Below, piece by piece: positions 49,604 through 61,014 of a stretch of 64,000 bases of DNA (position 1 is the stretch's first letter; each line of letters starts with the position of its first letter). The DNA is from Perca fluviatilis (Eukaryota > Chordata > Actinopteri > Perciformes > Percidae), in the NCBI RefSeq assembly GCF_010015445.1, contig NC_053127.1:26880215-26944214 (forward strand). Direction: 5' to 3'. Made by a program: the position numbers and the translations under genes. The notes beneath the pieces are model-generated. The model was not told where the DNA came from, ran no database searches, and was given only the letters and a program-made list of their open reading frames with translations.

Positions 49604-49759
49604 GGGCACTGTAGTTTTTAGTAGCCATCACTTAAACAGGAGTAAATAGTGTATTTGTTGTATTTTCAGCTGTGGATGAATATACATTTGGTGCCCTTAA
49701 AGTATTTCAGTATTTCCAGCAGCAGCGCGAATATAAAAAAAATAACTACAGTGCCCATG
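49601..49759. repeat. 16-bp inverted repeat pair
   Basis: CATGGGCACTGTAGTT at 49601-49616 and AACTACAGTGCCCATG at 49744-49759 are exact complements enclosing 127 bp. They could bound a tiny MITE inserted exactly at the end of the duplicated segment, but no target duplication is visible. Confidence 0.6.
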
Positions 49760-49900
49760 ATGATTGGAATAAATGAATTCCATCCCAATGTTCCTCTCCC
49801 CAGCAACAATTTCCAGCTCCTCCTGGGAGTTCCCAAGGAGTTGAAATATATAATCTCTCCAGCATGTTTTGGGTCTACCCCGGGGTTTCCTAATGAATAA
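49722..49900 (-). pseudogene. LINE C-terminal fragment
   Basis: The minus-strand frame contains KPRGRPKTCWRDYIFQLLGN and then QEELEIVAGERNIG. This is the R-G-R-P-x-T-x-W-R-D ... P-x-E-E-L-E-x-V-A-G-E-R pattern at the C-terminus of a common fish non-LTR retrotransposon. The reverse transcriptase domain is missing. I do not assign a clade. The fragment overlaps the right arm of the inverted repeat at 49,744. Confidence 0.65.
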
Positions 49901-50972
49901 ATTGCATTTCAAAAACTTGTTTTTGTTTTCCAGTTATGCATGCACTATTTTGTTCATCATAGTATAAAAGAACTGGAGTGTGTAGGTTGATTGTTCTTTG
50001 CCAAGTTTCTCAGCAAAGAGGCTACTAAATAGTAAACATATATCTTCATCCTCAATTTGGGAAAGTTTGTCACACATGAGCAGTGTGTATCGGTTTGTAC
50101 TATCTATGCAAGTGAGAAACAATTCATGAAAATAACTGTGAGGCAATGCATGAGGAGAACTAAATTAATAATGAAGATACCACAACACAGATTTCTTCCC
50201 TTATCGTGCAGTATCCCCTCTCTCAGCCTTCACCTCACGCTCACACACACACCCCTACTCCTGCATCCAGAGTATCCAGCATCTCATTGGTAATTACTAT
50301 GCTTTGTTGTTTGTGCACAAGGGCAGGAATGCATTTCATGTGTCCTTCAGAAGCTTGTGCCAATTTCAGCACAAATGTGGCCCATGCATGCGTCGTTGCT
50401 GTGAGGCTTCAGCGATAGCTGTAGGCGCTCAGATAGCTGCTGCACACATACACATCAGCTAAGAGCAATTTAGTGACTGTTAATAAGAGCGGCGCAGAGT
50501 CCACAATAGAGGTGATTGTATTTCCTCTGAAACGCCGGCCCTGTGTGCTGCATATCGCTCTTGTGTGTGCCTGTAAATGCACTCATGCATTACAAGGGCT
50601 TGACCCAGATCACAGATAGACATAATAATGCATGACAGGTTGTCCTTTTGAAAGCCCTGTGTCCTTAAAGGCAGACTGGCCATTCACAGCCTCCATGTCT
50701 GATACCCTCATGAATAAAGGAACAGTCTCCTACAAACATCTGAGTTTTCCTTTAAATTTCACTGTATGTTTATCTAAATCTAAAAAACACATCCACACTG
50801 TATGATATAATCACATATATAGTCAGTAACTGCTTGTCCCAACATTTCTTTACAGCTATATGATGCTTTCTTTAAGTGAAATGTTTAAACATGACCCTAT
50901 GTTTTACGGCTGCATCAAATTTCACATCATTTCATACATATTAGCCTCCAAACTCAGAATATATTTGGTATC
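49901..50972. other. 1.1 kb of unique DNA, nothing recognised
   Basis: Short ORFs only; no element boundary. Confidence 0.45.
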
Positions 50973-50980
50973 GATGGAAA

Positions 50981-51333
50981 TAGGGCTGCACGATATGAGG
51001 AAAATATTGGGATTATTTTGACTGATATTGCAATTGCGATATGATTCACGATATTGGAGAGAATTATGAATTTTGTATCATTATTCTCATTTTCAATAAA
51101 AAATTAAAAACATTGAAATGATTATAGTGTGATTTTTTGCGAAGATCTGTACCAAACAAAGATTTTTTTCTTTAGTCTGTAGGATATGATTTGTAGGCTG
51201 GGATGTCTCTGCAGCACCACAATGCTAAATTCAGAATGGTTTGACACATATTTTGGCTGTAACAAATATTGGGATTTTCAAATATTGCACTAGTCCATAT
51301 TGCGATAAAATTGCGTTTAATTGTGCAGCCCTA
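50981..51333. mobile_element. hAT-type MITE, 353 bp, with TSD
   Basis: It runs TAGGGCTGCACGATATGAGG...TTTAATTGTGCAGCCCTA. Flanks GATGGAAA (50973-50980) and AATGGAAA (51334-51341) match at seven of eight. It shares its left end with the element at 53,608. Non-coding and AT-rich, with repeated ATATTGNGAT motifs. Confidence 0.9.
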
Positions 51334-51341
51334 AATGGAAA

Positions 51342-52151
51342 CTTAAAGATCCCTACTGTAATTTAAAGTAAACTTACATAGGTTTCACAGCAGAGTTCAA
51401 TAAGTCATGTCAGATCGGGCACACATATTAATGAGTATGTAACCATCACATTCACAAAAGGCCAGCCAAGATCTTATTCCAGTTACAAGAAGCTCCTAAA
51501 GGACTCAGAGGATGTGCTCACATACCAGGATGTTAATTTAAGCACAGTTTCCATGGCATCTGTGGGCATATCCAGATTATATTTATTCATTATACATGGG
51601 GACGTGTGGCATTAAAGATGCATACGAACAGCTTACCCCAAAGACTTTGAAGGCACTCCTCGCCAAACACACAAAGACACTGTATTATTCAAACAATCTC
51701 ATGTCATAAAGGTGTACCACACATTGCTCTGCTTTGAGTTATTCAGAGTTAATGAGGCAGAATTTATCCACTGAGTGGTGTCATCTGAAGGCCATATAGG
51801 AGAGGCAGAAGTGACAGTTCATCCTGGTAGAACATCTACATTTCATAGTTCACATAACTAACTCTACCGCGTGAATGGCAATCCAACAATCTGGTTGCTC
51901 AGATGATCTTTGGTCGACAGGATTTTGTGCAGTTATTAATGTACATTTATTAAATATATTAGGCCTGCAGGGCAGCTGATTCTAGAGGCTGGACTGCTGC
52001 TCAACTTCTCTGAAAGGTACAGTTAACATGCTGGGCAGAGAACAGTCTTCTGCTTAAGTGAAAGCATTCAAAATGCAGCTCTGTGAAATGCACAAGCTGG
52101 CTTTGAGAGCTCAATGCACAGCAACTTAAAAAAAAAAATATCTTCACCAAT
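51342..52151. other. Unique DNA, nothing recognised
   Basis: No gene or element boundary was found. Confidence 0.45.
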
Positions 52152-52159
52152 TTGACAAC

Positions 52160-52457
52160 TAGGGCTGGGTACCAAATTCAATACTTTTTAGGCACCGACT
52201 GAATTGCCTCTAAAGTATCGAGTATTGAAAAATGCCTCGTCATTCAATACTTGATTTCAATACCTAAGGAGTAGATCTCATCAGCGTCAGTGAGCCAATG
52301 AGCATGCAGCATCTTCTAACAAGATCTAATAATGCTGCTGATTGGCTGTCTAATGTTACAAGTCGTAGAGGATCGCAGGAACAACTCTACGTTACGCACA
52401 GAGACAGGACTCATGTAGTAGGAGCTGAAAAATAAATTAAAAGGAATTGTGCCGTAA
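52160..52457 (+). mobile_element. hAT-type element, left part
   Basis: It starts TAGGGCTGGGTACCAAATTC. It is homologous to the 17.36 kb MITE read on its minus strand as far as TTGTGCCGTAATG (52,447-52,459), then diverges into the duplicated segment. The expected right terminus (CCCAGCCCTA) is not found within 1.5 kb. It is therefore either truncated or a longer family member whose interior includes the duplicated sequence. Confidence 0.75.
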
Positions 52458-52686
52458 TGCAAAGTAAGAAAACAAAGAGTTGCAGTGTGTTCAGCTTTCG
52501 GCGCTGTACGAGGAGTTTCAATGTGGTTTTGTGTTGGATAATTCAGTGCAAGCCGTAAGACGTTATGAAGAATCGATAGCATGAAGGCTACAGTATGCAG
52601 TCAACACATTCTTTAGCTGTTCAAAAATACTCATTCATGACATTGTCTAATGTTCCAGCTGAATCTACGTGCTGGTTAGTATTCAT
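52458..52686 (+). repeat. Local duplication, copy 2
   Basis: A direct-orientation copy of 49,345-49,603, shorter by about 30 bp because of a missing stretch after GTCAACACATTCTTT. Minus-strand ORFs in both copies (starting MLSILHNVLRLALNY) are alike because the DNA is; no domain is recognisable. Confidence 0.85.
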
Positions 52687-53599
52687 CTCTCTCCATAATC
52701 TAGTCTGTTAACGTTTCTCGCTGTCTCCTGAAGCGTTTAACCTTGTCAGAGATAGGCTGGGATCCATTAAGATTTCCTGAAAGGGTTGAGCATTATGGGC
52801 TCATTTAGAATGACTTCCATTTTTAATAAACTGCTCACAGCCCTGCAGATCAGATACCGAGGAGGTGCACTTAACAATGCCGCAGAGATAGATATGCCTC
52901 ATAATTTATATTACACAAAAGCTTAGGAAATCATACAAGTGCACCCGCCATGATTTTTTCCCCCTTTCATTTTGTTCTGCTCCTTCCTCCTCTTTATGAA
53001 AGCTCTTTTCATGCCACACGTTCTTAGTTTGACATGTTCAACATGTGTATAAGCTGCCTCGTCATCTTTTCAGGTTTGCCCTGCTCAAGCTCTGGTGGGA
53101 TTTTTTATATGCTGCAATAATGTTTACCTATTTTTTTTTTTTTTAACAGACTTGGATTATTTGTTTGTACACGGCATCACCGCTGCCAACTGAATCTATA
53201 ACAGTCTGAATAGGCTTGTTAAAGTGGATGTTACTGTCCTGTGGATACTACCACCGGTGATTTTACATTTTTACAACGCACATTACACTGGTATTTGTAT
53301 CACTGCACAATCATGCCTAAAGATGGACGTGTGCGGAAAGGTAATGATCATATCTCAGCTGAACCAGAAGTGATGGGATGAGAATAAAGTGGACAGGGTT
53401 AACAGACAGTGAGAGGGGTGATGGGTGCCAGAGGGCAGGGTGAGGTTAATGGAACTGGTAGGAGTAAAAAGCGCAGGGAAAGCTGTTTAAAAAGGTATGT
53501 GAATTGAAAATGCCTTTTTAGCTGCTGAATCAATACATAGTTTCTGTGTTCTGAGAACCTGTCGGTTAGTGAAGGCTCTTTTACTACAGAGTGGAGAGG
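52687..53599. other. Unique DNA, nothing recognised
   Basis: It contains a T-run at 53,131-53,146. No gene or element boundary was found. Confidence 0.45.
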
Positions 53600-53982
53600 G
53601 CGGGGGCTAGGGCTGCACGATATGAGGAAAATATGTGATATGCGATAATGTTGTTGAATATCACGATAAAGATATTACTTGCGATAAATAAAACAGATAT
53701 TAGTTATTACAGTGGGGAGAACAAGTATTTGATACACTGCCGATTTTGCAGGTTTTTTTACAAAGCATGTAGAGGTCTGTAATTTTTATCATAGGTACAC
53801 TTCAACAGAAGACAGAATCTAAAACAAAAATACAGAAAATCACATTGTATGATTTTTAAATAATTAATTTGCATTTTATTGCATGACATAAGTATTTGAT
53901 CACCTACCAACCAGTAAGAATTCCGGCTCTCACAGACCTGTTAGTTTTTCTTAAAGAAGCCCTCCTGTTCTCTACTCATTAT

Positions 53983-54781
53983 TAGGGCTGAATGATTTTT
54001 GAAAATAATAATTGCTAATTGCGATTTTTTTCCCAAATATTGCGATTCGATTATTTTTTAAGACAAACAATAAATCATTGTATAGTATGAACAACACATA
54101 ATTACACACTAGACAGTTAAATAAGATAAAATATAGTGTGTGTGTGTGTATAAATACACACACACACACACACACACACGTATTTTTTTACAGTGCACAG
54201 AGAGGAGCTGCCTCCAGCCCCTCCCCCTCGTGAAGTTGCGTGCCGTGTGCATGACACCGTCAACGTTGCATTTGCTCAGAGAGGCTATCGTTACGTTAGA
54301 AGTAGCATGCTGCTGGTGGTCTTGCCGTGGGATTAACTGTACTAATAAAACCGTTGGAGTTGAAAGTTCCCCGAACGTCATTTATCAGAGTCTGATTGTT
54401 ACCCCTCTCAGTGGCAGCTCCTCCACTCCATATCTTTATAACGGAGCTAACCGCTAATCAGAGCTAATCGTTGCCAACCGAGCCTTCAGTTCTGTGTGCC
54501 TGTATCCATTAACTGCATGTATGGACTAAAGCCCGAACAAAACCCTTCATTTTATTAAAATGGCTGTAAAAGTTTTAAACTTCAACTCAGAGTTGTTTGA
54601 ATGACAGAGATCAGCTCAAGGTATGGCGTAGCGTTAGAGTGCCAAGTTGATGCTTTCTCTACGGAGTGCAGACTGATTTGCTCTCGCGAGTCATGTGACC
54701 AAATCGCAGCCGTTGCGATTAGGAAATTGCGTTTTAACATATCGCGATATTATCGCAAATGCAATTAATCGCTCAGACCTG
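53983..54781. mobile_element. hAT-type element inside the Tc1, 799 bp
   Basis: The left end TAGGGCTGAATGATTTTTG pairs loosely with the right end AATTAATCGCTCAGACCTG. Flanks CTCATTAT (53975-53982) and CTCATTAC (54782-54789) match at seven of eight, and removing the insert rejoins continuous Tc1 5' leader sequence. The interior includes a (GT)n/(CA)n palindrome and a CpG-containing stretch at 54,220-54,500. I see no transposase. Confidence 0.85.
54136..54180. repeat. (GT)n-TATAAATA-(CA)n palindrome
   Basis: GTGTGTGTGTGTGTATAAAT is followed by ACACACACAC for about 28 bp, giving a hairpin with a short AT loop. Confidence 0.95.
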
Positions 54782-54877
54782 CTCATTACCTGTATTAACT
54801 GCACCGGTTTTAACTCGTTACTTGTATAAAAGACACCTGTCCACACACTCAATCAAACAGACGCCAACCTCTCCACA

Positions 54878-55687
54878 ATGGCCAAGACCAGAGAGCTGTG
54901 TAAGGACATCAGGGATAAAATTGTAGACCTGCACAAGGCTGGGATGGGCTACAGGACAATAGGCAAGCAGCTCCATGAGAAGGCAACAACTGTTTGTGCA
55001 ATTATTAGAAAATGGAAGAAGTTCAAGATGACGGTCAATCTCCAAAATAGAGCTTTTTGGTCTAAACTCCACTCGCCAGGAAGAAGAAGGATGAGTACAA
55101 CCCCAAGAATACCATCCCAACCGTGAAGCATGGAGGTGGAAACAACATTCTATAGGGATGCTTTTCTGCAAAGGGGACAGGACGACTGCACCATATTGAA
55201 GGGGGGGATGGATGGGGCCATGTATCGCGAGATCTTGGCCAACATCCTCCTTCCCTCAGTAAGAGCATTGAAGATGGGTTGTGGCTGGGTCTTCCAGCAT
55301 GACAACGACCCGAAACACACAGCCAGGGCAACTAAGGAGTGGCTCCGTAAGAAGCATCTCAAGGTCCTGGAGTGGCCTAGCCAGTCTCCAGACCTGAACC
55401 CAATAGAAAATCTTTGGAGGGAGCTGAAAGTCCGTATTGCCCAGCGACAGCCCCGAAACCTGAAGGATCTGGAGGTCTGTATGGAGGAGTGGGCCAAAAT
55501 CCCTGCTGCAGTGTGTGCAAACCTGGTCAAGAACTACAGGAAACGTATGATCTCTGTAACTGCAAACAAAGGTTTATGTACCAAATATACAAAAAGTTCT
55601 GCTTTTTTGATGTATCAAATACTTATGTCATGCAATAAAATGCAACTTAAAAATCATACAATGGGATTTTCTGGATTTTTGTTTTAG
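54878..55687 (+). pseudogene. Tc1-family transposase, internally deleted
   Basis: The start is ATG 54,878 ([20 protein letters not shown]), the N-terminal helix-turn-helix of a Tc1 transposase. It runs to about 55,045 and then jumps, without intervening sequence, into the region normally just after the first catalytic Asp ([14 protein letters not shown]). About 100 residues are therefore missing, including the second DNA-binding domain and the first Asp. A second small deletion near 55,077 shifts frame. The catalytic second half is open from 55,130: the second Asp in [10 protein letters not shown] (codon 55,301) and the Glu in SPDLNPIE (55,406) are 34 residues apart, the DD34E spacing of Tc1. 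Without the first Asp it cannot transpose. The element could only have been moved by a related enzyme. Confidence 0.9.
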
Positions 55688-55959
55688 ATTCCGTCACTCA
55701 CAGTTGTACCTATGATAAAAATTACAGACTTCTACATGCTTTGTAAGTGGGAAAACCTGCAAAATCGTCAGTGTATCAAATACTTGTTCTCCCCACTGTA
55801 TATAAGTGTTTATTACTTATGCCTTTCTACTGGTTACATTGTTCTTCTGAAATACAACAAATGACGTTTTGAATTTCAAACAAATGAAAGGAAATAATTT
55901 CAAACATTCTTCTACAAATTGAACAATTGAACGATATATTGTGCTGCCCTAGTGGGGGC

Positions 55960-56140
55960 GAAGACAAACTTAAAGTAAAAATCTTTCTATCTACTATGAG
56001 CCTCTTATACACTTGTAACAGAAATCCCATTGTGTCGACATATTAATAAAGGCATCTCAAGTGCACTCCTTTTCTTTCTTTCTCAGCCCAATTGCTATCT
56101 TCCCAGTCAATATAGTAAAGAAATATGTTGCTGAAGAAAC
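55960..56140. other. Unique DNA
   Basis: A short unique spacer with nothing recognised. Confidence 0.4.
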
Positions 56141-56141
56141 A

Positions 56142-56193
<52 letters not shown>
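56141..56193. repeat. (TA)n microsatellite, about 26 units
   Basis: Pure TA, flanked by ATATATATTA on the left and CTTTCTTT on the right. Confidence 0.97.
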
Positions 56194-56195
<2 letters not shown>

Positions 56196-58310
56196 TTCTT
56201 TATCCTCTCAGCATCTCTTGGGTCGACCTGCATGATTAAGTAAAGAAGCTCTGTGTTCACGGCATGAGTCAGTTTTTTGACATCCATTGACAGATGTTAG
56301 CTACTGCAAAATTAAAGTTTTTGTGTAAATGCCACCGAGTCAGTGGAGGACAAAGTTAAGAGGGAGGAAGGACACGTACACTACAAAGGATCATTCTTAC
56401 ATATCCACAAGGTTGTTACTTAATGATGCTCTTTGACAAAGCAGCATAACAGCAAGCATGCTATGTGCTTTCAGCCACGATACAGAGAACTGTCACTGCC
56501 AGGTGAAAACCTCTTACTGGTTGTTTTTAATGTCTAACTTAAATTAGAGGAAGCTGTAAGCCATGAGAATGTGTTGACCCTTGGGTTAATGAAACCTCTT
56601 CAACACAATGACATAAACACAAAGTTGAAATGCACGACCATCAATTAAAAAAAATAGTCCCCGTCATTTTGGAGATCAACTGACAACAGTATTTTTGACG
56701 CCTATATAACGCCTATATCATTACAAAGAGGGAAAATGAGAATGGTCAAACTTGGTGCGGCAGAGGCCAAGAAATCTTAACTTTTAGTTAGTAGTATAGG
56801 TCAAGCTTCAAAAAAGGGGATGGATCCTACAATTCCCAGAATTCAACTCAACTCACTGTCTGTTAAATGCACTATTTTTTCAGTTTATAACTATACTATA
56901 ATATTTGAAGTCTCAAGACCAAATCAAGATAACCCTGATGACATCACTTCTATTCCAATCTATTCCTTTAACCAGTATAATAGTACTGTACAGTTTCCAT
57001 TATATAACAAGTCAATAGTGTCTTGATGCCCCTTGCTTCCCCGTGAAGCCTGTACATAACTCAAACCATTTTTTTATCTATTGACATGTTTAATAGAGAA
57101 ATCTAAGACCACATCTGTATGTGTGATCTGCTCTGATGGTGCTACCGGCAAATGTTTCCCCCTTTTGTGGAGGAGAAAACATTTGCACTCAGCTTTTGGG
57201 TCACTTCCAAGCCGCACCAACTGTAATTGATGATTTTGAGCAAGTGTTCCATCCAGATCTGTCTTTGTCATGCTCAATATATTACATTTATTCTGTGCAA
57301 ATCATCCACCCGGGGATTGATTTGATTAATGACTCAATGACACATTATATTCATGTTATCCATCGCTTCTCAATTGCTCACTGTGGCTCTTGTGCTGTCA
57401 GTGCCAAGCCCCCTACTGACCCCCGGTGGTGTGGAATTTATGGTGCAGCGCTCAGGACCACGGACAGCGTCAGAGTTCATGGGGGAACTAATAGAGCATT
57501 GTGGGTCCTTGATGGGCAACATTTTGTGACAAACCACATATTTTAATAGGCTGTTAAATATTTCATTAAGCACCCTCATCAGTTAAAACACTTAGTGTAC
57601 AGTTTTTGACATAAAGCTTACACTGGACAGCTGTGCAAGAGTAGCAACCCTCCCATATACACTACAGACCTGTTTTAGTGCCACATTACATTTCATCGCT
57701 TCATTAAAGCTGCAAGGTCTTACACTACGAAGAATTGTAACACATTACTAAATATTGTTGTCCACAACTGTGAATGGATCGCATCTCGAAGGTATTTTTT
57801 GGTAGACTGTAAATTGTTACTAGAAAACTAATAACAGCTTTTTATGGCACCTTCCATGGGTGTAAGTGTGACTGTTATTAAGCTTAAGATGACACTTTAA
57901 TTCTACCTTCTAATTAATGTTGAATTCCTTACAAAATCTAAACAGTTTCGATTTACAATGCCAATAGAGCTGTTCCCCCCCAACAGTTTGTTGGCTTTCA
58001 TTCTTGTTGTGACTGAAAGTGTGAGTTTTATGAGCAAATATTTGCTTCCTCCTGCAGAGACAAAACCCTTGCCCTCAAGAAAGTGCAGCTGTTTGTAAGC
58101 GATGCCAATAACAGCGGCCTTTTGCCGCGGCACACATTCTGTAGAATATGTGAAGCGAAGAGTTTGATTAGCCCAGAGGCTCAGCTGGGAATTCATCTGC
58201 AGCGAGCGAACAATGAGCGGGCTGCAAAGCATGCCAATCAGTTGTATTGCTTTCTCCTTGCTTTTGTGTTATCGCATGCGAGATCACCACCAATATGATA
58301 TCCCCTTTTG
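56194..58310. other. 2.1 kb of unique DNA with one longer ORF
   Basis: A 136-codon plus-strand frame at 57,136-57,546 has mixed composition but no domain I recognise. It may be chance or may overlap a conserved non-coding element (it contains CCAACTGTAATTGATGATTT and GATTTGATTAATGACTCAAT, which hold homeodomain-like TAAT cores). A CpG-containing patch lies at 58,090-58,230. No repeat element was recognised. Confidence 0.4.
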
Positions 58311-58690
58311 TGGCTCCATAGCAATGCCGGTCTGTGGGTCCACCACTTTGGTCCAGACTGAAATATCTCAACAACTATTCCATGGATTGAGTTGCAATCT
58401 GGTACAGATATTCATGGTGCTCAGAGGATGAACCCTAATGACTGGTAACTCCATGACTTTTCATCCCACACACATTTATGACCAAATACCTGCAAAACTC
58501 AAGACATTTCCATCAGCCTCAGCTATACTTCATGCTAAGTGCTAATTAGCAAATCTTAGCACCTAAGATGGTGAACATGGTAAATGCTATACCTGCTAAA
58601 AACCAGCATCTTAGCATTGTCATTTTGGTTGTTATTATTATGTTAGCGTGCTGATACCATTTAGCTAATTTAGCAAAAAGAACTGCATCC
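58311..58690 (+). repeat. Dispersed teleost repeat, about 380 bp
   Basis: Landmarks in order: CCACTTTGGTCCAGACTGAA, ATATCTCAACAACTATTCC, GGTACAGATATTCATGGTGC, TTATGACCAAATACCTGCAA, CATCAGCCTCAGCTATAC, TAATTAGCAAATCTTAGCA, AGATGGTGAACATGGTAAA. I recognise this order from a very common, unclassified repeat of spiny-rayed fishes. Related pieces lie at 17.2 and 18.0 kb. Confidence 0.55.
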
Positions 58691-59634
58691 AACACAAAAG
58701 GCCACAGAGGTGTTTAAATCAGCTCAACAGATCCTTTGCTCAGTGCTTCTCTTTCAGGCCACAAAGCCTCACGCTGTCTTTTACAGGCTCCTGGCTTGGC
58801 AGTACATGAGAAAGGGTATAATATAGCGAGAAGGCGTAATTTAGTGTCTTGTCCCGTGTAATGAAGGTCTTGTATCATTAGGTGTCCTTTTCTGTCCTGC
58901 CTCGTGTCGGCTGTGTCCCCGTGCCCTGTGCTGTTAATTGCTGTCTTGTCCCGAGCAATGTTTCAAACATTCACGTGGGGAAGTGTAACCTGTCTAATCC
59001 TGTCCCACTGACCGTCATGCATCGCATCATTTAGCTAGATGACTAATAAAACAATCAAGTAATCCAATATTAGCCATTTAAAAAAAAAAAAAAAGTATCT
59101 TACAATTGATTTGTATTGAGCACAGGGACGCATTCATATCTTTTCACAGAAGAAACCAAATGAGAAAAGGAACAGCTGACACAGGATGAGATGAAAGGAC
59201 AGATAAAACAGGACACAACGGACACAGGACAGCACACAGCAGCCATCTAATGGTACAGTAAACTTATTACACACAATAGGATATTGTAGCTCCCTGCTAG
59301 GAATAGAGAAACTAAGAAAGAGAATTGAATGGTAATCTTTGGTGCCATGTACAGTGAAGAACATGACAATCAGATGATCACTTCTGAGCAGCAGCTCAAA
59401 AAAAATATCAGCAGGAAATAGGGATTCTTTGACTGAAAATAAACTATTACACAGTGTTAAAAGAGGTTGAAATCACTGCACTCACTCTCCGGTTCCTGCC
59501 ACCTAACATACTGTTACTACAAAATATAGTAAAAGATTTGGACAGTCACAAAGCTCAGGAATTTCAAGAACATCGAAATCAAGTTGGAGAACAGAAATAA
59601 ATAAGCAAGGAATAAAGGCCAGACATGGAGAGAG
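58691..59634. other. Unique DNA, nothing recognised
   Basis: A poly-A run lies at about 59,080-59,094. No gene or element boundary was found. Confidence 0.45.
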
Positions 59635-59785
59635 TAAAATATTGTACTCAAGTAAAAGAACTGTTACTTTAAAGAAACTTTACTCAAGTTAAAGTAAAAG
59701 TACTAAAAGTAAAAGTATTAAATACTTACATAAAAATGAAAAAGGGAAAGTGTGATGATATATGATACTACTCTTGAATTAAAAG
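59635..59785. repeat. AAGTA-rich repeat fragment
   Basis: TGTACTCAAGTAAAAGAACTG and AAAGTAAAAGTACTAAAAGT resemble the interior of AAGTA-rich hAT MITEs such as the one at 33.6 kb. No ends were found. Confidence 0.4.
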
Positions 59786-61006
59786 TATTTAGGCTACAAA
59801 ATAAATTGCATTCTATGTCAACATTCACACTAGTGGAACATCAGCAACATAACCCCTTTGGTCCGGACCAACAATACATTCCTTTTCAATAGACAGCACT
59901 TTGCAGCCTGTGCAAAGGCTACATCGGAGTATCAATTATAAATATGCAATTGCCTTCCTACAGAGCCCCTTAGTGTAGCTTTACTACAATTAACCAGAAA
60001 AAAAGACTAAACTCAGACAATCAAAAACAAGCTATAGGAACCCCAGCGGGTGCGGGTAAATAAAACTTCTTATAGAATCAACAGCAGAATAAAACATCAC
60101 CAAGGCAACAGCACAGAGACTTTATGTATGTTATGTAATGCAGTCACAAACACACATAAAGCACAAGGAGACTGTACATTTTACACACACACGAGTTGAG
60201 GAAGTGTGTTGTACTCACCTGCTGTCTGAACAGCATTCTGGGAGTCTCCTCCACCATAAGTCCTCCTCAGTCTGCTTTAGGTTCAGCTTCTCAGCTTGTT
60301 TATTCTCAAAGCAAGATATCAGTCCACTCAGCCTCCCTGTCCCAGTATTACCAGTAGGCTACACACGATCAGTCCCTGTGTCCCACTACGCTTCTCAGAT
60401 TCCAAATGTTTGAACTGAAAGAGTCTCTGCAGTCCCATCTGGGATTACCAGTAGGCTATATTGTCAAAAACAGCAGAACATCCTCACACACCTCAGTGAA
60501 GGTAAATGTTCCTGACTGGACGCTGATGGAGGATCCACTGTGAGCATGTTTAGCATTGTTAGCCAGATCCAGTGTGCCCTGAATGTAAACTTCTCCCATG
60601 TTCACCCAGTGTGCAACGAAGTGCAACTTTCTGGCTAAAAGGGTCTATTTTAACCCCAAACATGATCTTTTCCTGAACATAACCATGTTTGGGTGTGTTT
60701 GATTTGGGTTACTTAGCATGCTCGCCAGGTGCATTAAATTGGTAGATGCAACCTTTTTTTTTTTTTTTACTGTGACAAGGTACAATAATGGTAACCACAA
60801 CCATACACAAAATGGACGTGATGCTGGATTTGACTGCTTGTTTTGAGAATATCGTTTACCCTTTTGTTAAAATGACAGCTAGCGCCCCCTCCGTGGTTAG
60901 GATTTAGCTAGGTGGGGAAAACACACCTCTCCGAGTGTCACCTCTCCGAAGCTGGAGCTAGCTGCCTTCTGCAGACACACCTGCAGCCTCTTCTCTGCTG
61001 CCAACT
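59786..61006. other. Mostly unique DNA
   Basis: AACCCCAAACATGATCTTTT near 60,650 resembles a common fish repeat motif. A poly-T run lies at about 60,752-60,767. Otherwise nothing was recognised. Confidence 0.45.
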
Positions 61007-61014
61007 GCTTATTT

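Larger units (their letters stand above)
53710..55798 (+). mobile_element. Tc1-type transposon, both ends intact
   Basis: It runs CAGTGGGGAGAACAAGTATT...AATACTTGTTCTCCCCACTG, an exact inverted repeat at the tips, with TA on both sides (53708-53709 and 55799-55800). This is the TA duplication of Tc1/mariner transposition. It is inserted in the hAT MITE above and itself contains a later hAT insertion at 53983-54781. Its transposase gene is internally deleted (separate entry). Confidence 0.95.
53608..55951. mobile_element. hAT MITE, outer layer of a nest
   Basis: The left part, TAGGGCTGCACGATATGAGG to TTAGTTAT, is at 53608-53707. The right part, AAGTGTTTATTAC to GATATATTGTGCTGCCCTA, is at about 55801-55951. 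Flanks GCGGGGGC (53600-53607) and GTGGGGGC (55952-55959) match at seven of eight. The left end is shared with the 50.98 kb element. A Tc1 transposon splits it; without that insert it would be about 250 bp. Confidence 0.85.

Noticed and set aside
53313..53350. Short ATG frame (MPKDGRVRK) followed by GGTAATG, resembling a tiny first exon
   Set aside because: Nine codons and one donor-like site are well within chance; no promoter-like context.
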